Assembly: GCA_025738555.1 (NCBI GenBank)
Contig: JAOVFP010000022.1
Coordinates: 1,736,001-1,800,000 of the forward strand
DNA from: Cyathus striatus
Lineage: Eukaryota > Basidiomycota > Agaricomycetes > Agaricales > Nidulariaceae
DNA length: 64,000 nucleotides
Reading direction: 5' to 3'
The translations under genes and the position numbers were made by a program. Numbering within the stretch: position 1 is the stretch's first letter; each line of letters starts with the position of its first letter. This document shows, one piece after another, positions 36,211 to 46,368 of this stretch. The notes beneath the pieces were generated by a model that ran no database searches, was not told the DNA's origin, and worked only from the letters and a program-made list of their open reading frames with translations.

Positions 36211-36460
36211 CTAAGGAGTATTTAGCTTAGTAACTATATCATATGTCTCCTGAGTCCTCTGGTGTTATGATTTTCAGTTGGGGGGGCTGACAAACAACTG
36301 CACAGTTGTGATGTTCCAATCATAGGCCTCTGAGGTTTCTTACATTTCTAACATGATAATTTTTAGGAAATGTAAGAAACTAGTAATTTACAGTAAATAA
36401 CCTAGTTTCTTACATGCTGGTTAATAACATACCCATTTCTTCCCCAACCCTAGTGCAGGC

Positions 36461-36910
36461 AAAATGCCTGCTCTACAATATGAGTCAGTGTGGTGGTTGC
36501 TGTGAACTACAAGCTTTGGTGTATTCCTATGAATACATGAAGGTCAGTACACTCAGATAGAATAGAAATGTACCTGTTTATTGATAATCTTGAGTTGTAC
36601 CTGGGTGAAAGAATAAGGGATGAGTGTACCATTTGAATGAGTTTCTTGAAGCATAAGTCTGCCAATGAAGATGTCACATGTGTCACAGGTTACTGCTGAT
36701 TAGAATAGCAACTTGCAAGTGTATTCAGTACTTACATAATATATCTAGTGTAGTGTAGGTTAGGGTTATGTCTAACCGGTTTTGTTCTCCTGGATCATTG
36801 ATTAATCTCTACCTTCATAGACTCATCCAACAATCCAGTTTCACACTCTGATTGTTGTTGTGTTTAGTAAGTGCTACAGCTGTCTGTCACCACCCCTGCA
36901 TACCACCCTC
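36461..36910. other. Right non-coding part of the outer insertion
   Basis: I see no gene or repeat here. It continues the outer element that received the hAT insertion. Confidence 0.35.
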
Positions 36911-37310
36911 CAACAAGCTATGGAAGGATTCATTGGTTACCCTTTAGTGACCCATATTGGTTTTTATGCCTGTTATGATGGATCAACCATGCAGCTGGTA
37001 GCTGATAGTGTAGATTTTGATGGATGAATATTAAGCCTGGTGTCAGTGCCACTTTCTGTTTAGGGGGATGTGTCCTGATAGAAGGCAAGTATATGTCATT
37101 AATATATGTTTTCTAGTGGAGAACAAACCTGAATGTCCACAGGAATTATTTAATCTTTGCATATAATACATATTTAAAAGGCATTGTAATCAAGTATATA
37201 AGATAAAATTATTGGACTCATAAGCACTCTAGAAGATCTCCAGGAGAGTCTGTCATAAGTTATAACTCCCTGTGTATCACCCTTCTCGAAATCCACTCAC
37301 CCAGAAAGGC
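36911..37310 (+). pseudogene. Displaced 3' end and flank of NACHT copy C
   Basis: The string AGCTATGGAAGGATTCATTG (36916-36935) followed by GTTACCC matches the last exon of copies A and B (T-L-E-G-L-x-G-Y). Then GCAGCTGGTAGCTGATAGTG and the downstream strings GGGGGATGTGTCC, CTCATAAGCACTC and CACCCTTCTCGAAATCCACT follow in the same order as in copies A and B. The last exon is diverged and its Cys-rich end is lost. Confidence 0.75.
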
Positions 37311-38063
37311 AGTATATACATAAACATATAAATCAATAAGGTCGACTAGTGGCATGGCCTGCTACCTGGCATCAGATATTCTCTCTAATAGATATAATAC
37401 TTACATGTACTTAGCTGTGCTGAAAGTGCATAAGCAGATATATTAGTGAAAGTTGACTGAAAGGAACATCTTGTTTAAACTAATTTCCATGAAAATGGTC
37501 ACATAAAATTATTATTAATGATTCCAGTTAAATTCTAGTCATCCTTAGAATGGTACCTGCAAGTGCTTATAGATAACTTCACTATCATTACTGTCCAAGC
37601 CTAGCAACAAAATAGCTTTAATTTTATTCCATGAAAATTTCATGGAATAAAATTAAAGTGAACATGTGGGATGGCAGAGTTCACATAGAATTAGTGATGT
37701 AAAATTTACAATGCAAAAGGATAACTTGTCAAACTTCACAAGATCATATGCACATGCATCACAACACAATTCATGAGGGCAACTATTGTATATAAGTTAC
37801 TTACAGTGGACTGGAACCAGTATCCATAGAGTAGCTTTATCACCAGTAAAGTAAAAATTTATAATTGAAATATAAAACTTGAAAGTGATAATGCAACATA
37901 AAAAATGCAAAGGAATTCTTATCTTCGATGATGCACACGGTGGGAGAGGCTCTGAACATTTGGGATATGGGAATGACCAATATTTCAAACTCATTTAAAC
38001 TCTGGTTGATGGGAGGTGTTCGCTCTGCAAAATTTGATTTTTCATCACCCTACATACACCTCA
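37311..38063. other. AT-rich spacer with a perfect hairpin
   Basis: I see no gene here. The only clear structure is the hairpin at 37616-37658, listed separately. Confidence 0.4.
37616..37658. repeat. Perfect 18-bp stem hairpin
   Basis: CTTTAATTTTATTCCATG (37616-37633) and its exact complement (37641-37658) are separated by the 7 bases AAAATTT. The stem is uninterrupted. It may be a tiny inverted-repeat element or a cruciform or transcript hairpin; no function can be assigned. Confidence 0.7.
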
Positions 38064-38073
38064 GACAGGACCA

Positions 38074-41000
38074 GTATATTGCACTCCTCCACGAGATCAG
38101 GTGGACTTCAGGTAGACTTCTGGACTCCAGGTGGACTCTACTGGACTCTACTGGACTACAGGTGAACTCTAGTAAACTTCAGGTGGACTTCAGTTAGAGC
38201 CAACTACCTGGACTCTACCTGAACTCTACCTGGACTCTGAGCTTACTAGCTACCTGTCTCTTACATGGACTCTACCTGGACTCTACCTGGACTCTACATG
38301 TACTAAGTAGCTTAGACATTACCTGGAGTTCACCTGGACTCTAGCTGGACTCTACCTGGACTCTACATGTACTAAGTAGCTTAGACATTACCTGGAGTTC
38401 ACCTGGACTCTACCTGGACTCTACCTGGACTCTACCAGTACTAAGTAGCTTAGATATTACCAGGGGTTCACCTGGACTCCAGCTGGACTCTACCTGAACT
38501 CTATCTGGACTCTATCTGAACTCTACCTGTACTAAGTAGCTTAGATATTACCTGGAGTTCACCTGGACTCTACCTGGACACTCTACCAGTACTAAGTAGC
38601 TTAGGCATTACCAGGGGTTCACCTGGACTCCAGCTGGACTCTACCTGAACTCTACCTGTACTAAGTAGCTTAGATATTACCTGGAGTTCACCTGGACTCT
38701 ACCTGGACTCTACCTGAACACTACCTGGACTCTACCAGTACTAAGTAGCTTAGAAATTACCAGGGGTTCACCTGGACTCTAGCTGGACTCTAGCTGGACT
38801 CTACCTGTACTAAGTAGCTTAGACATTACCTGAAGTTCACCTGGACTCTACCTGGACTCTACCTGGACTCTACCTAGACTCTACCAGTACTAAGTAGCTT
38901 AGGCATTACCAGGGGTTCACCTGGACTCTAGCTGGACTCTAATTGTACTAAGTAGCTTACATATTACCTGGAGTTCACCTGGACTCTACCTGGACTCTAC
39001 CTGAACTCTATTTGTACTAAGTAACTTAGACATTACCTGGAGTTCACCTGGACTCTACCTGGACTCTACCTGAACTCTACCTGGACTTCACCAATACTAA
39101 GTAGCTTAGACATTACCAGGGGTTCACCTGGACTCTACCTGAACTCTACCTGTACTAGGTAGCTTGGACATTACCTGGACTCTACATGAATTCTACCTGT
39201 ACTAATTAGCCAAGACACTACCTGGACACTACCTGAATACTACCTAGACTTTGTTTGTACTAGCAGCTGTGACACTGTATGTTGAGTGTAACACTATATA
39301 TTGAGTGTAATTATGCATGGAGTGTGATATTATGTATTGAGTCTAACACTATGTGTTGAGTGTGTGTTGAGTGTGATACTGAGCATTGAGTGTGATACTA
39401 TGCATCCAGTGTGACACTATGTATCTAGTGTGACACTCCTCTGAATGCATAGTGTCACACTCAATGCACAGTTTGACACTCAACACACACTCAACACATA
39501 GTATTAGACTCAATACATAATATCACACTCAACACATAGTATCACACTCAATACATAGTCACAATCAATATATAGTGTTACACTCAGCACACAGTGTCAC
39601 AGGTAGAGTACAGATAGAGTCCAGGTGAACTCCAGGTAATGTCTAAGCTACTTAGTACAGGTAGAGTCCAGGTAGAATCCAGGTGAAGTCCAGGTGAAGT
39701 CCAGGTAATATATAAACTATTTAGTACAGGTAGAGTCCAGGTAGAGTCCAGGTGAAGTCCAGGTGAAGTCCAGGTAATATATAAACTATTTAGTACAGGT
39801 AGAGTCCAGGTAGAGTCCAGGTGAACTCCAGGTAATATGTAAGCTACTTAGTACAATTAGAGTCCAGCTAGAGTCCAGGTGAACCCCTGGTAATGCCTAA
39901 GCTACTTAGTACTGGTAGAGTCTAGGTAGAGTCCAGGTAGAGTCCAGGTAGAGTCCAGGTGAACTTCAGGTAATGTCTAAGCTACTTAGTACAGGTAGAG
40001 TCCAGCTAGAGTCCAGCTAGAGTCCAGGTGAACCCCTGGTAATTTCTAAGCTACTTAGTACTGGTAGAGTCCAGGTAGTGTTCAGGTAGAGTCCAGGTAG
40101 AGTCCAGGTGAACTCCAGGTAATATCTAAGTTACTTAGTACAGGTAGAGTCCAGGTGAACCCCTGGTAATGTCTAAGTTACTTAGTACAGGTATAGTCCA
40201 GGTAGAGTCCAGGTAGAGTCCAGGTGAACTCCAGGTAATGTCTAAGCTACTTAGTACATGTAGAGTCCAGGTAGAGTCCAGGTAGAGTCCAGGTGAACTC
40301 CAGGTAATATCTAAGTTACTTAGTACAGGTAGGGTCCAGGTGAACCCCTGGTAATGTCTAAGCTACTTAGTACTGGTAGAGTCCAGGTAGACTTCAGGTA
40401 GAGTCCAGCTAGAGTCCAGATGAACTCCAGGTAATATCTAAGCTACTTAGTACAGGTAGAGTTCAGGTAGAGTCCAGGTGAACCCCTGGTAATGTCTAAG
40501 CTACTTAGTATTGGTGAAGTCCAGGTAGAGTTCAGGTAGAGTCCAGGTAGAGTCCAGGTAGAGTCCAGGTGAACTCCAGGTAATGTCTAAGTTACTTAGT
40601 ACAAATAGAGTTCAGGTAGAGTCCAGGTAGAGTCCAGGTGAACTCCAGGTAATGTCTAAGTTACTTAGTACAAATAGAGTTCAGGTAGAGTCCAGCTGGA
40701 GTCCAGGTGAACCCCTGGTAATGTCTAAGTTACTTAGTACAGGTATAGTCCAGGTAGAGTCCAGCTGGAGTCCAGGTGAACCCCTGGTAATGTCTAATCT
40801 ACTTAAAACTGGTAGAGTCCAGGTAGAGTCCAGCTGCAGTTCAGGTGAACTCCAGGTAATGTCTAAGTTACTTAGTACAAATAGAGTTCAGGTAGAGTCC
40901 AGCTGGAGTCCAGGTGAACCCCTGGTAATGTCTAAGTTACTTAGTACAGGTATGGTCCAGGTAGAGTCCAGCTGGAGTCCAGGTGAACCCCTGGTAATGT

Positions 41001-41386
41001 CTAATCTACTTAAAACTGGTAGAGTCCAGGTAGAGTCCAGCTGGAGTTCAGGTGAACTCCAGGTAATGTCTAAGTTACTTAGTAAAGGTAGAGTCCAGGC
41101 ACTCAATAGTCCAGTATTCTACCTGAAGTCCAGTGGCTTAAATCAGTGATTTCCAGGTGATTTCCAGTAGTCCACCTGAAGTCCAGGTCTGTACCTGGAC
41201 TGTCCTGTACTGCACCTGAACTCAACCTGAACTGTACACAGAATAGCAGTATTCATAGTTCAGGTGGAGTCCAGTGATGTTCAGGTAGAGTCCAGGTAGA
41301 GTCCAGGTAGAGTCCTGGACTTCAGGTGGACTTCACTGGACTTCAGGTGGACTCCACCTAATTTCGTGGAGGAGTGCAATGAACTC
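38074..41386. mobile_element. 3.3-kb foldback element with minisatellite arms
   Basis: The left arm (38098-39240) is an array of CTACCTGGACT-type units spaced by TACTAAGTAGCTTAGACATT; the right arm (39600-41340) is the same array in reverse complement. The outer ends are inverted too: ATTGCACTCCTCCACGA at 38078 and its complement ending at 41380. A 10-bp direct repeat GACAGGACCA lies just outside (38064-38073 and 41387-41396). A 9-10 bp target duplication plus long inverted arms would fit a non-autonomous Mutator-like or foldback element. The open frame at 40652-41149 is only a translation of the repeats and is not counted as a gene. Confidence 0.75.
39271..39600. repeat. Centre of the foldback: TTGAGTGTGATACTATG-like short repeats
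   Basis: Between the two arms lies a second array of about 17-22 bp units (TTGAGTGTAACACTAT, TTGAGTGTGATACTATG and similar) that turns into its own reverse complement at about 39430-39450. The palindrome is thus nested, with a different repeat family at the apex than in the arms. Confidence 0.75.
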
Positions 41387-41396
41387 GACAGGACCA

Positions 41397-41989
41397 AATC
41401 AGATCAGGGTAAATATGGTACAACCCGATGTAGTTAACAATTAGAATATGTACAAAAATATGTCATTTGACTGATTCATGTTCATATTTAGAAAATAATT
41501 ATAAATCAGGCGTGTATCAAATCCATGAGCACTATTGAGAATATAACAATAAGACATATGTAGAATATCGTACAAAAATCGGTTACCATACCGATGCATG
41601 AACAAATCCTGAATCGGGGCATACATTTGTCCCTAGATCCTATCCAAATACTGATCCTAAGTGTGTCTCGTGTCCCTATCTTATCACATATTCTGAATTT
41701 GCCCTTGAAACAGATCTCGAATTGGATCTTTTATCATATCCTCATTCCAATTTAGAATGTAAACAAAAATATGTCACTTGCCCTGATTCATGTACAGATT
41801 GTAAATATGACAATTAGAAATATTGATTACCCCCTCACAGGGCCACTCACGGGCCACTCATATCCACTCGCAGGGCCACTCACAGCCGCTCACTACCCAC
41901 TATATCCCTGCCCTATTCCCCACTCAATGATATGTACTGTAGATGCTCATTTAAGTATTTGCATAGAAATATTACATTCACTGAAATTG
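41397..41989. other. Intergenic region with short repeats
   Basis: I see no gene. At about 41825-41900 GGGCCACTCAC and CCACTCGCAGGGCC occur several times as an irregular short tandem repeat. Confidence 0.35.
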
Positions 41990-43235
41990 TTGAAATGGAA
42001 CAGGCTCATACATGATGAACATGGGAAGCCACAAAGTGGCAAACTCGGAGTGGATGATAGCTTCCACAACTTAGCATTGCAGCCCCCCGTGAGGATGGCG
42101 TCGATTTCATGTTGGGCAGCTTCAGATTCAGGAGCCTTGAACCAAAGATCGCACCAGTCATGTGTGCTGGTGGATGTTGCTCTGTTTCCGATGACGTCAA
42201 GCATGTATTCAGCATTTTTTTAATAGTAATAAAAACCTAGTTTATTGAGTCAGTTGTAGAAGACCATATATCACAACTACATGGTGTGTTCTGCTTGGCC
42301 AAGGGAAAGGCTATCTAGTTGGTGCATGTGGATTGCTGTTTCTACAGACTCAGGATGTGAAGCCAGAAGTGAGGACATCTGGTCGCAAAGGAATCGGACA
42401 GTGGGGGTCCTCGTCTATACTACATATGAGATGTGAAAATGAGAAATACATTACGTTCGTGGGGGCAATCTTGAGGGCAGCTACTGTCTAGCAAGCATAT
42501 GGCAATAGGTAAATCATGTCAAGATTCACGCATATGGTGGGTCCGACTCAGGGAGGGGGCCTAGTGTGAGATCAAAGTGTGCAGTGATACGAACGAAGGT
42601 AAAGAGAGCGGCAATGCATTTAGGCGATACTAGGAGTCTGCCTGGTGTGAGGCAGTTCCGCACTGCCCTGTGTGCAGAGCATTGGATTAGAAAGTGGTCA
42701 GTGATTTTGGGACAGAGGTGGCAGCGATGACAAATAGGAGAGGGGAACTTCCCAATACGATAGAGGTGGCAATGCAAGTGGTTATGTTCATGATGAGGTA
42801 ACCAAGCAGTGTTAAGAGTTTGCAGGGAAATGTGAAAAACATTCAGGAAGCGTTTGAGGGGGAGGATGCGGTTGATTCAATGATAGTGGTATTCAGCATT
42901 ATCCCAAGCATCAGTACCACCTCCAGTTGTAACTTACAAGTACTCACGAGTCATATCAGGCATACAAGTCGAAGCACTATCGCCAAGGTCACCAAAATAC
43001 ATTGTCTTGCTACCCATCTTCAAGAGAAGAAGCCTGGTCAAGTCCAGAAGTAGATTTGTCCAAGAACCGAAAGGTTTTTAGCCTAAAAACCTTCATTAGC
43101 ACCAGAACCTAAATGACAAAACAAAAATGTACCTTGGCAGCAAGTTCGACAGCAATAGCTGTACGTTCACGATGTTCAATACCAAGTGATCCAACAGCCA
43201 TATCAGCATACCGCCTGATTCGAAGGCTTGTAGCC
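41990..43235 (-). pseudogene. PDR-type (ABCG) ABC transporter relic, interrupted by a LINE
   Basis: PDR transporters are plasma-membrane drug-efflux pumps. Minus-strand fragments of the second nucleotide-binding domain are readable: G-S-L-G-I-E-H-R-E-R-T-A-I-A-V-E-L-A-A-K (about 43195-43132), then F-L-D-K-S-T-S-G-L-D (about 43063-43034, the Walker B/D-loop region with Lys where Glu is expected). K-T-M-Y-F-G-D-L-G-D-S-A-S-T follows (about 43010-42970). After the inserted LINE, N-A-E-Y-M-L-D-V-I-G-N-R-A-T-S-T-S-T (about 42215-42160) and D-W-C-D-L-W-F-K-A-P-E-S-E-A follow, as in this family. The first half, the first NBD and all membrane helices are missing. Confidence 0.7.
42217..42888 (-). mobile_element. 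5'-truncated LINE, C-terminal end
   Basis: The minus-strand frame reads L-Q-T-L-N-T-A-W-L-P-H-H then H-L-Y-R-I-G-K-F-P-S-P-I-C-H-R-C with a later H-F-L-I-Q-C, the Cys/His region at the C-terminus of non-LTR retrotransposon ORF2. It ends at a TAG at 42528-42526. About 300 bp of 3' UTR ends in an A-rich tail (T tract on the plus strand at 42217). Perfect 12-bp direct repeats GTATTCAGCATT (42205-42216 and 42889-42900) flank it. Reverse transcriptase and endonuclease parts are absent, typical 5' truncation. Confidence 0.8.
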
Positions 43236-43239
43236 CAAC

Positions 43240-43780
43240 CTGTGCAACGTATCTCTCAGCCCAGATCCCAGCCATCTACTGTGCAGAATCCAACATATGG
43301 CGAGTATACCCTTAGACCCAAACCGTTATTGTCGTTGGTTGAACGTCAAAACCCACGACTCACCATATCTCAACGAGGAACCCACACTCGCATGCCTCGC
43401 AAACGGACTCTTCTGTGGTGCAGAAGCCAACTCAGTATGAGTGCCGAGTTTGAATTCAATAGCAGAGGAATAGGGGGGGGGGAATATCCCATATTGTTGG
43501 ACTGGAGTTCGGTGGATGCCATAGACTAATGGAGGCAATCCGGGTAAGGAGCGGGCAGCTTTCTGTAGATTAGCCAGTGCTTGCAAAGGAGATGTTGGTG
43601 GCGAAGGAGAGTGGGGTGTATGAACTTTATGGAGCGCCATTCAAGGCTGGGTGAAAAGGATGCGTGAGGGTGTTATTTTGTGTGATGAAAACCTGTTGTA
43701 TCATTGTTGGTGAGCTGACAAAGTTGAAGAATATGTTGAGAACGTATGAGTAGGCTGCGAGACCAAGGCACCCTCTCCTA
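43240..43780. other. Region upstream of the ABC relic, no gene recognised
   Basis: Open frames run on both strands (43113-43529 + and 43640-43326 -). Neither has motifs I recognise. It may contain more of the decayed transporter. Confidence 0.3.
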
Positions 43781-44475
43781 AACATCAGCTCGGTCCCTTC
43801 CATTGCCCCTAAATCCAGCTATCGTCATTGTCATTATCTGGCGAATCCCAGACTCATAGTAGCTTGAGTGTTGCGGTCATCACCCACTTTGTAGTGTTTG
43901 TCGGTCGTGGAGGTGGCTGGCATCATGTATGAAGGTGTTGGGAGAAGTTTGTACGAGTGGGGGGCATTGGCTGGGTTGGGGGAGGGGGAAAGGTGGGGGC
44001 AAAACAGGACTTGCAGGCAACGTTGATATCGCAGATGATTGGGAGGAGAGGAAGTGGAAGGGGTATCATGCATCATCAGCACACATGGAAGTCGGGGGGG
44101 AGGGGGGGTGAATGAAGGGGATGAACACACAATGAGTCTTCTCTCCAAAATCCAGCTATTCGTCGTCCATGTCGTCGAATCATTGAATCCTCATTGTTGA
44201 ATCTTCATCATAGTTGAAGAATGGTGAATGGGGCCATTTGCATGGGTGGGAGGTGTTGGGTTGGGGGGAGGGGGAAGGGGCGAGGGTGGAGGCAAAACAG
44301 GGATGTGCGGGCAACATCAGTATCACAGATGATCTAGAGGAGAGGAAGTGGAAATGGTATCACGTGTCGTCAGCATGCATGGAGATTGGGGAGGGGGGGT
44401 GAATGAAGGGTAGATGCATGTACGACGAGTCTTTGCCCCCAAATCCAGCTATTCTTCGTCCACTTTGTCGAATCC
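43781..44475 (+). repeat. G-rich tandem duplication of about 300 bp
   Basis: Two diverged units (about 43870-44170 and 44180-44470) share the order GGTGTTGGG, GGGGGAGGGGGAA, GGCAAAACAGG, GAGGAGAGGAAGTGGAA, GGTGAATGAAGGG and AAATCCAGCTATTC; a piece of a third unit lies at about 43810. Each unit has runs of four or more G tracts (near 43976-44000 and 44261-44282) that could form a G-quadruplex. The open frames here only reflect the repeats. Confidence 0.6.
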
Positions 44476-46368
44476 TCATCCTGGTGGTAGAATTCTGGTT
44501 CTCGTCATTCATTCTATTTGCACAGACAGTGGTGAGTGTGACTAGAGGTGGGAACACATGTTCTGGTGTTGGTATTAAGCTTTCCAAAGTTCAATACTCA
44601 ACCCCCCCTCTTCCCGCATTTTGTAACCAACCACTACTTACCAGTTTCAGGTTATCGAATATTGCTAAGGTGAGATACATGTTAGAACTATACTGACAAG
44701 TTAATTCAAGAATTTTGGTAGGAATATGCTGAAAATTGTCAAACCTACCTTCATTGCATATGATCGTCAGGCTACATTCTACGAGGTATGTTCATCTTGT
44801 CTTCGTTACCTTTCTCCCACCAATGCTAGACCCACATTTACAGGTAGGTGATCGGGTGATGGTGTGCTGGGGAGGACGTTGGAGGGCTGCAGAGTTGGTA
44901 GGCATCGAACACATGGTGCATTGGAGAGGACATTGGAGGGATGCAGAATCGGTATGTGTCGAACATCGCAGGAAGACAAAGCAAAAGAACGCAAAGAGTA
45001 ATGGTCGCAAAACTGTAATGAAAGAGGTAAGCTGCCGGTATTTTGCAAGCTGCTGAACACTTACTTTTGCTCGTAATAAAAAGTAAGTTTCTATGTTCGT
45101 ACAGGCAAGACGTCCAGGAGTTGTCACGCTGTAAACTGGTACAACATTCGGCACCCTGTGTAAGCTTTCCTTGAATTTCTTTACCTAATGCATGCTTATA
45201 TCTTTAGTGTACGAAAAAAGAGAAATTAAAATGTGTAAATAGTTGACCATTAGATTGTAGCTGAACAATGTTAAAGCCTTGATTGAGGCTAGTAGGTATA
45301 TTTTGTAGGGTGAATACTGTGTAGGAATGAATGAGTCTTTTGCTTGCTTTGGCTTAATTTGATATAAAAAAAAGAACTGTAACGTGTAAATAGTTATCCA
45401 GTTGTCCATAAGTATGTAGTTGGGTTTTTGATGAGGTAGGAAATACTGTGTAAGATGAATACTGTAGGATTTAAGGGGAATAAGTCCTTCACTCACTTTG
45501 GTTTAATTTGATAAACTTACAAACTAATACAAGTGACACTACCACCCTGCTTTTCTATGTGAATGTCCATCAAACAACGAGTCATTCGAAACCAGCAGTT
45601 CTCGAAATAGACATACCAATGGAAATTAAGGTTCCAAGGACTTTAAGCAGACAGCCCTAACTATGGATAGTATCAACATCATTCCTGATGATGTAAGATT
45701 TCATAGGCAGTTTTGGGTGTCAGCCCAGGGGCTTGGATGATGAGTAGTTGGTGAAGTAAGGTGAATAAAGGGAAGGGGAGATAAAGGAATTAAACGAATA
45801 AAGGATAAATTAAAAGGGATGGATGGGTGGTATTTAGCAGCACGTACTGAAGAATCTGACATGGTGTACTATTTCCCCAGCTGTTGCATGCAGGAAAAGT
45901 TGGAAAGAATGAGGAGACAAAGGAAGAGGGAACGTGCTGTAGTTCGAAGTATATCCATTAGTATGTAGTTTGTGGAACCAATGGAGCAAGAGCAAGTCAT
46001 TCGAAGAGCACTTGAATCTCGAAATCTACCTACCTCCTTCGATATCATTCGCTGACAGTTGTATCTTATCCGAGTTATCCTGTTTAGCTTTATGCGAAGA
46101 TTGACTTTTGTTCATCGATATGATACAAATATATGACATTTAGTAGAAGCACATACCAATGATCCTGACAGGGTATACCATTTATCGTAGTCAGTTGCAT
46201 ACAAAGCCCCTATTGTATACCTATTGTAGTTGCCAGCGACATGAGAATACAATGGAATACAATAGTAATCGTCTGTGTGCCTAAAAAGAATAATACATTG
46301 AGTTCGGCAAGTGTTCAGCAGTATGTACTTATAACTGTGATTCACTTTGTTGGAGCCGCTAGATTGTG
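44476..46368. other. Intergenic region with a 150-170-bp tandem repeat
   Basis: No gene is recognised. Between about 45205 and 45514 two diverged units (sharing GTGTAAATAGTT, GAATACTGTGTA and TTGGTTTAATTTGATA-like strings) follow each other. An exon-like stretch near 44726-44790 (M-L-K-I-V-K-P-T-F-I-A-Y-D-R-Q) could belong to a lost gene but has no support beyond its open frame. Confidence 0.35.

Larger units (their letters stand above)
30532..36452 (-). mobile_element. hAT transposon encoding Ulp1-like protease and hAT transposase
   Basis: The terminal inverted repeats are 17 bp and perfect (TAGGGTTGGGGAAGAAA at 30532; its complement ends at 36452). The flanks carry a perfect 8-bp duplication GTGCAGGC (30524-30531 and 36453-36460), the hAT hallmark. 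The minus strand encodes first a Ulp1/C48-like protease region and then a hAT transposase. Two solo LTRs have inserted inside (30645-31253 and 32964-33624). Without them the element would be about 4.65 kb. Stops in both coding parts make it immobile on its own. Confidence 0.9.
29165..36910. mobile_element. Composite insertion splitting NACHT copy C
   Basis: Comparison with copies A and B shows that copy C stops at about 29164 and resumes at about 36911. CAACA occurs on both sides (29160-29164 and 36911-36915) and may be a 5-bp target duplication. After subtracting the nested solo LTR (29201-29809) and the hAT element (30532-36452), about 1.2 kb of non-coding sequence is left. It would be an outer, unidentified element without a clear terminal inverted repeat. 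The right part (36461-36910) also shows no gene. Confidence 0.5.

Noticed and set aside
40652..41149. 165-residue ORF with repeating S-W-S-P-G-E-P-L-V units
   Set aside because: It is a translation of the minisatellite arm of the foldback element. The opposite strand is equally open, and no codon bias, start context or domain supports a gene.
41441..41626. Small ORF with an aromatic-rich peptide
   Set aside because: AT-rich spacer without supporting homology, splice sites or repeats; likely chance.
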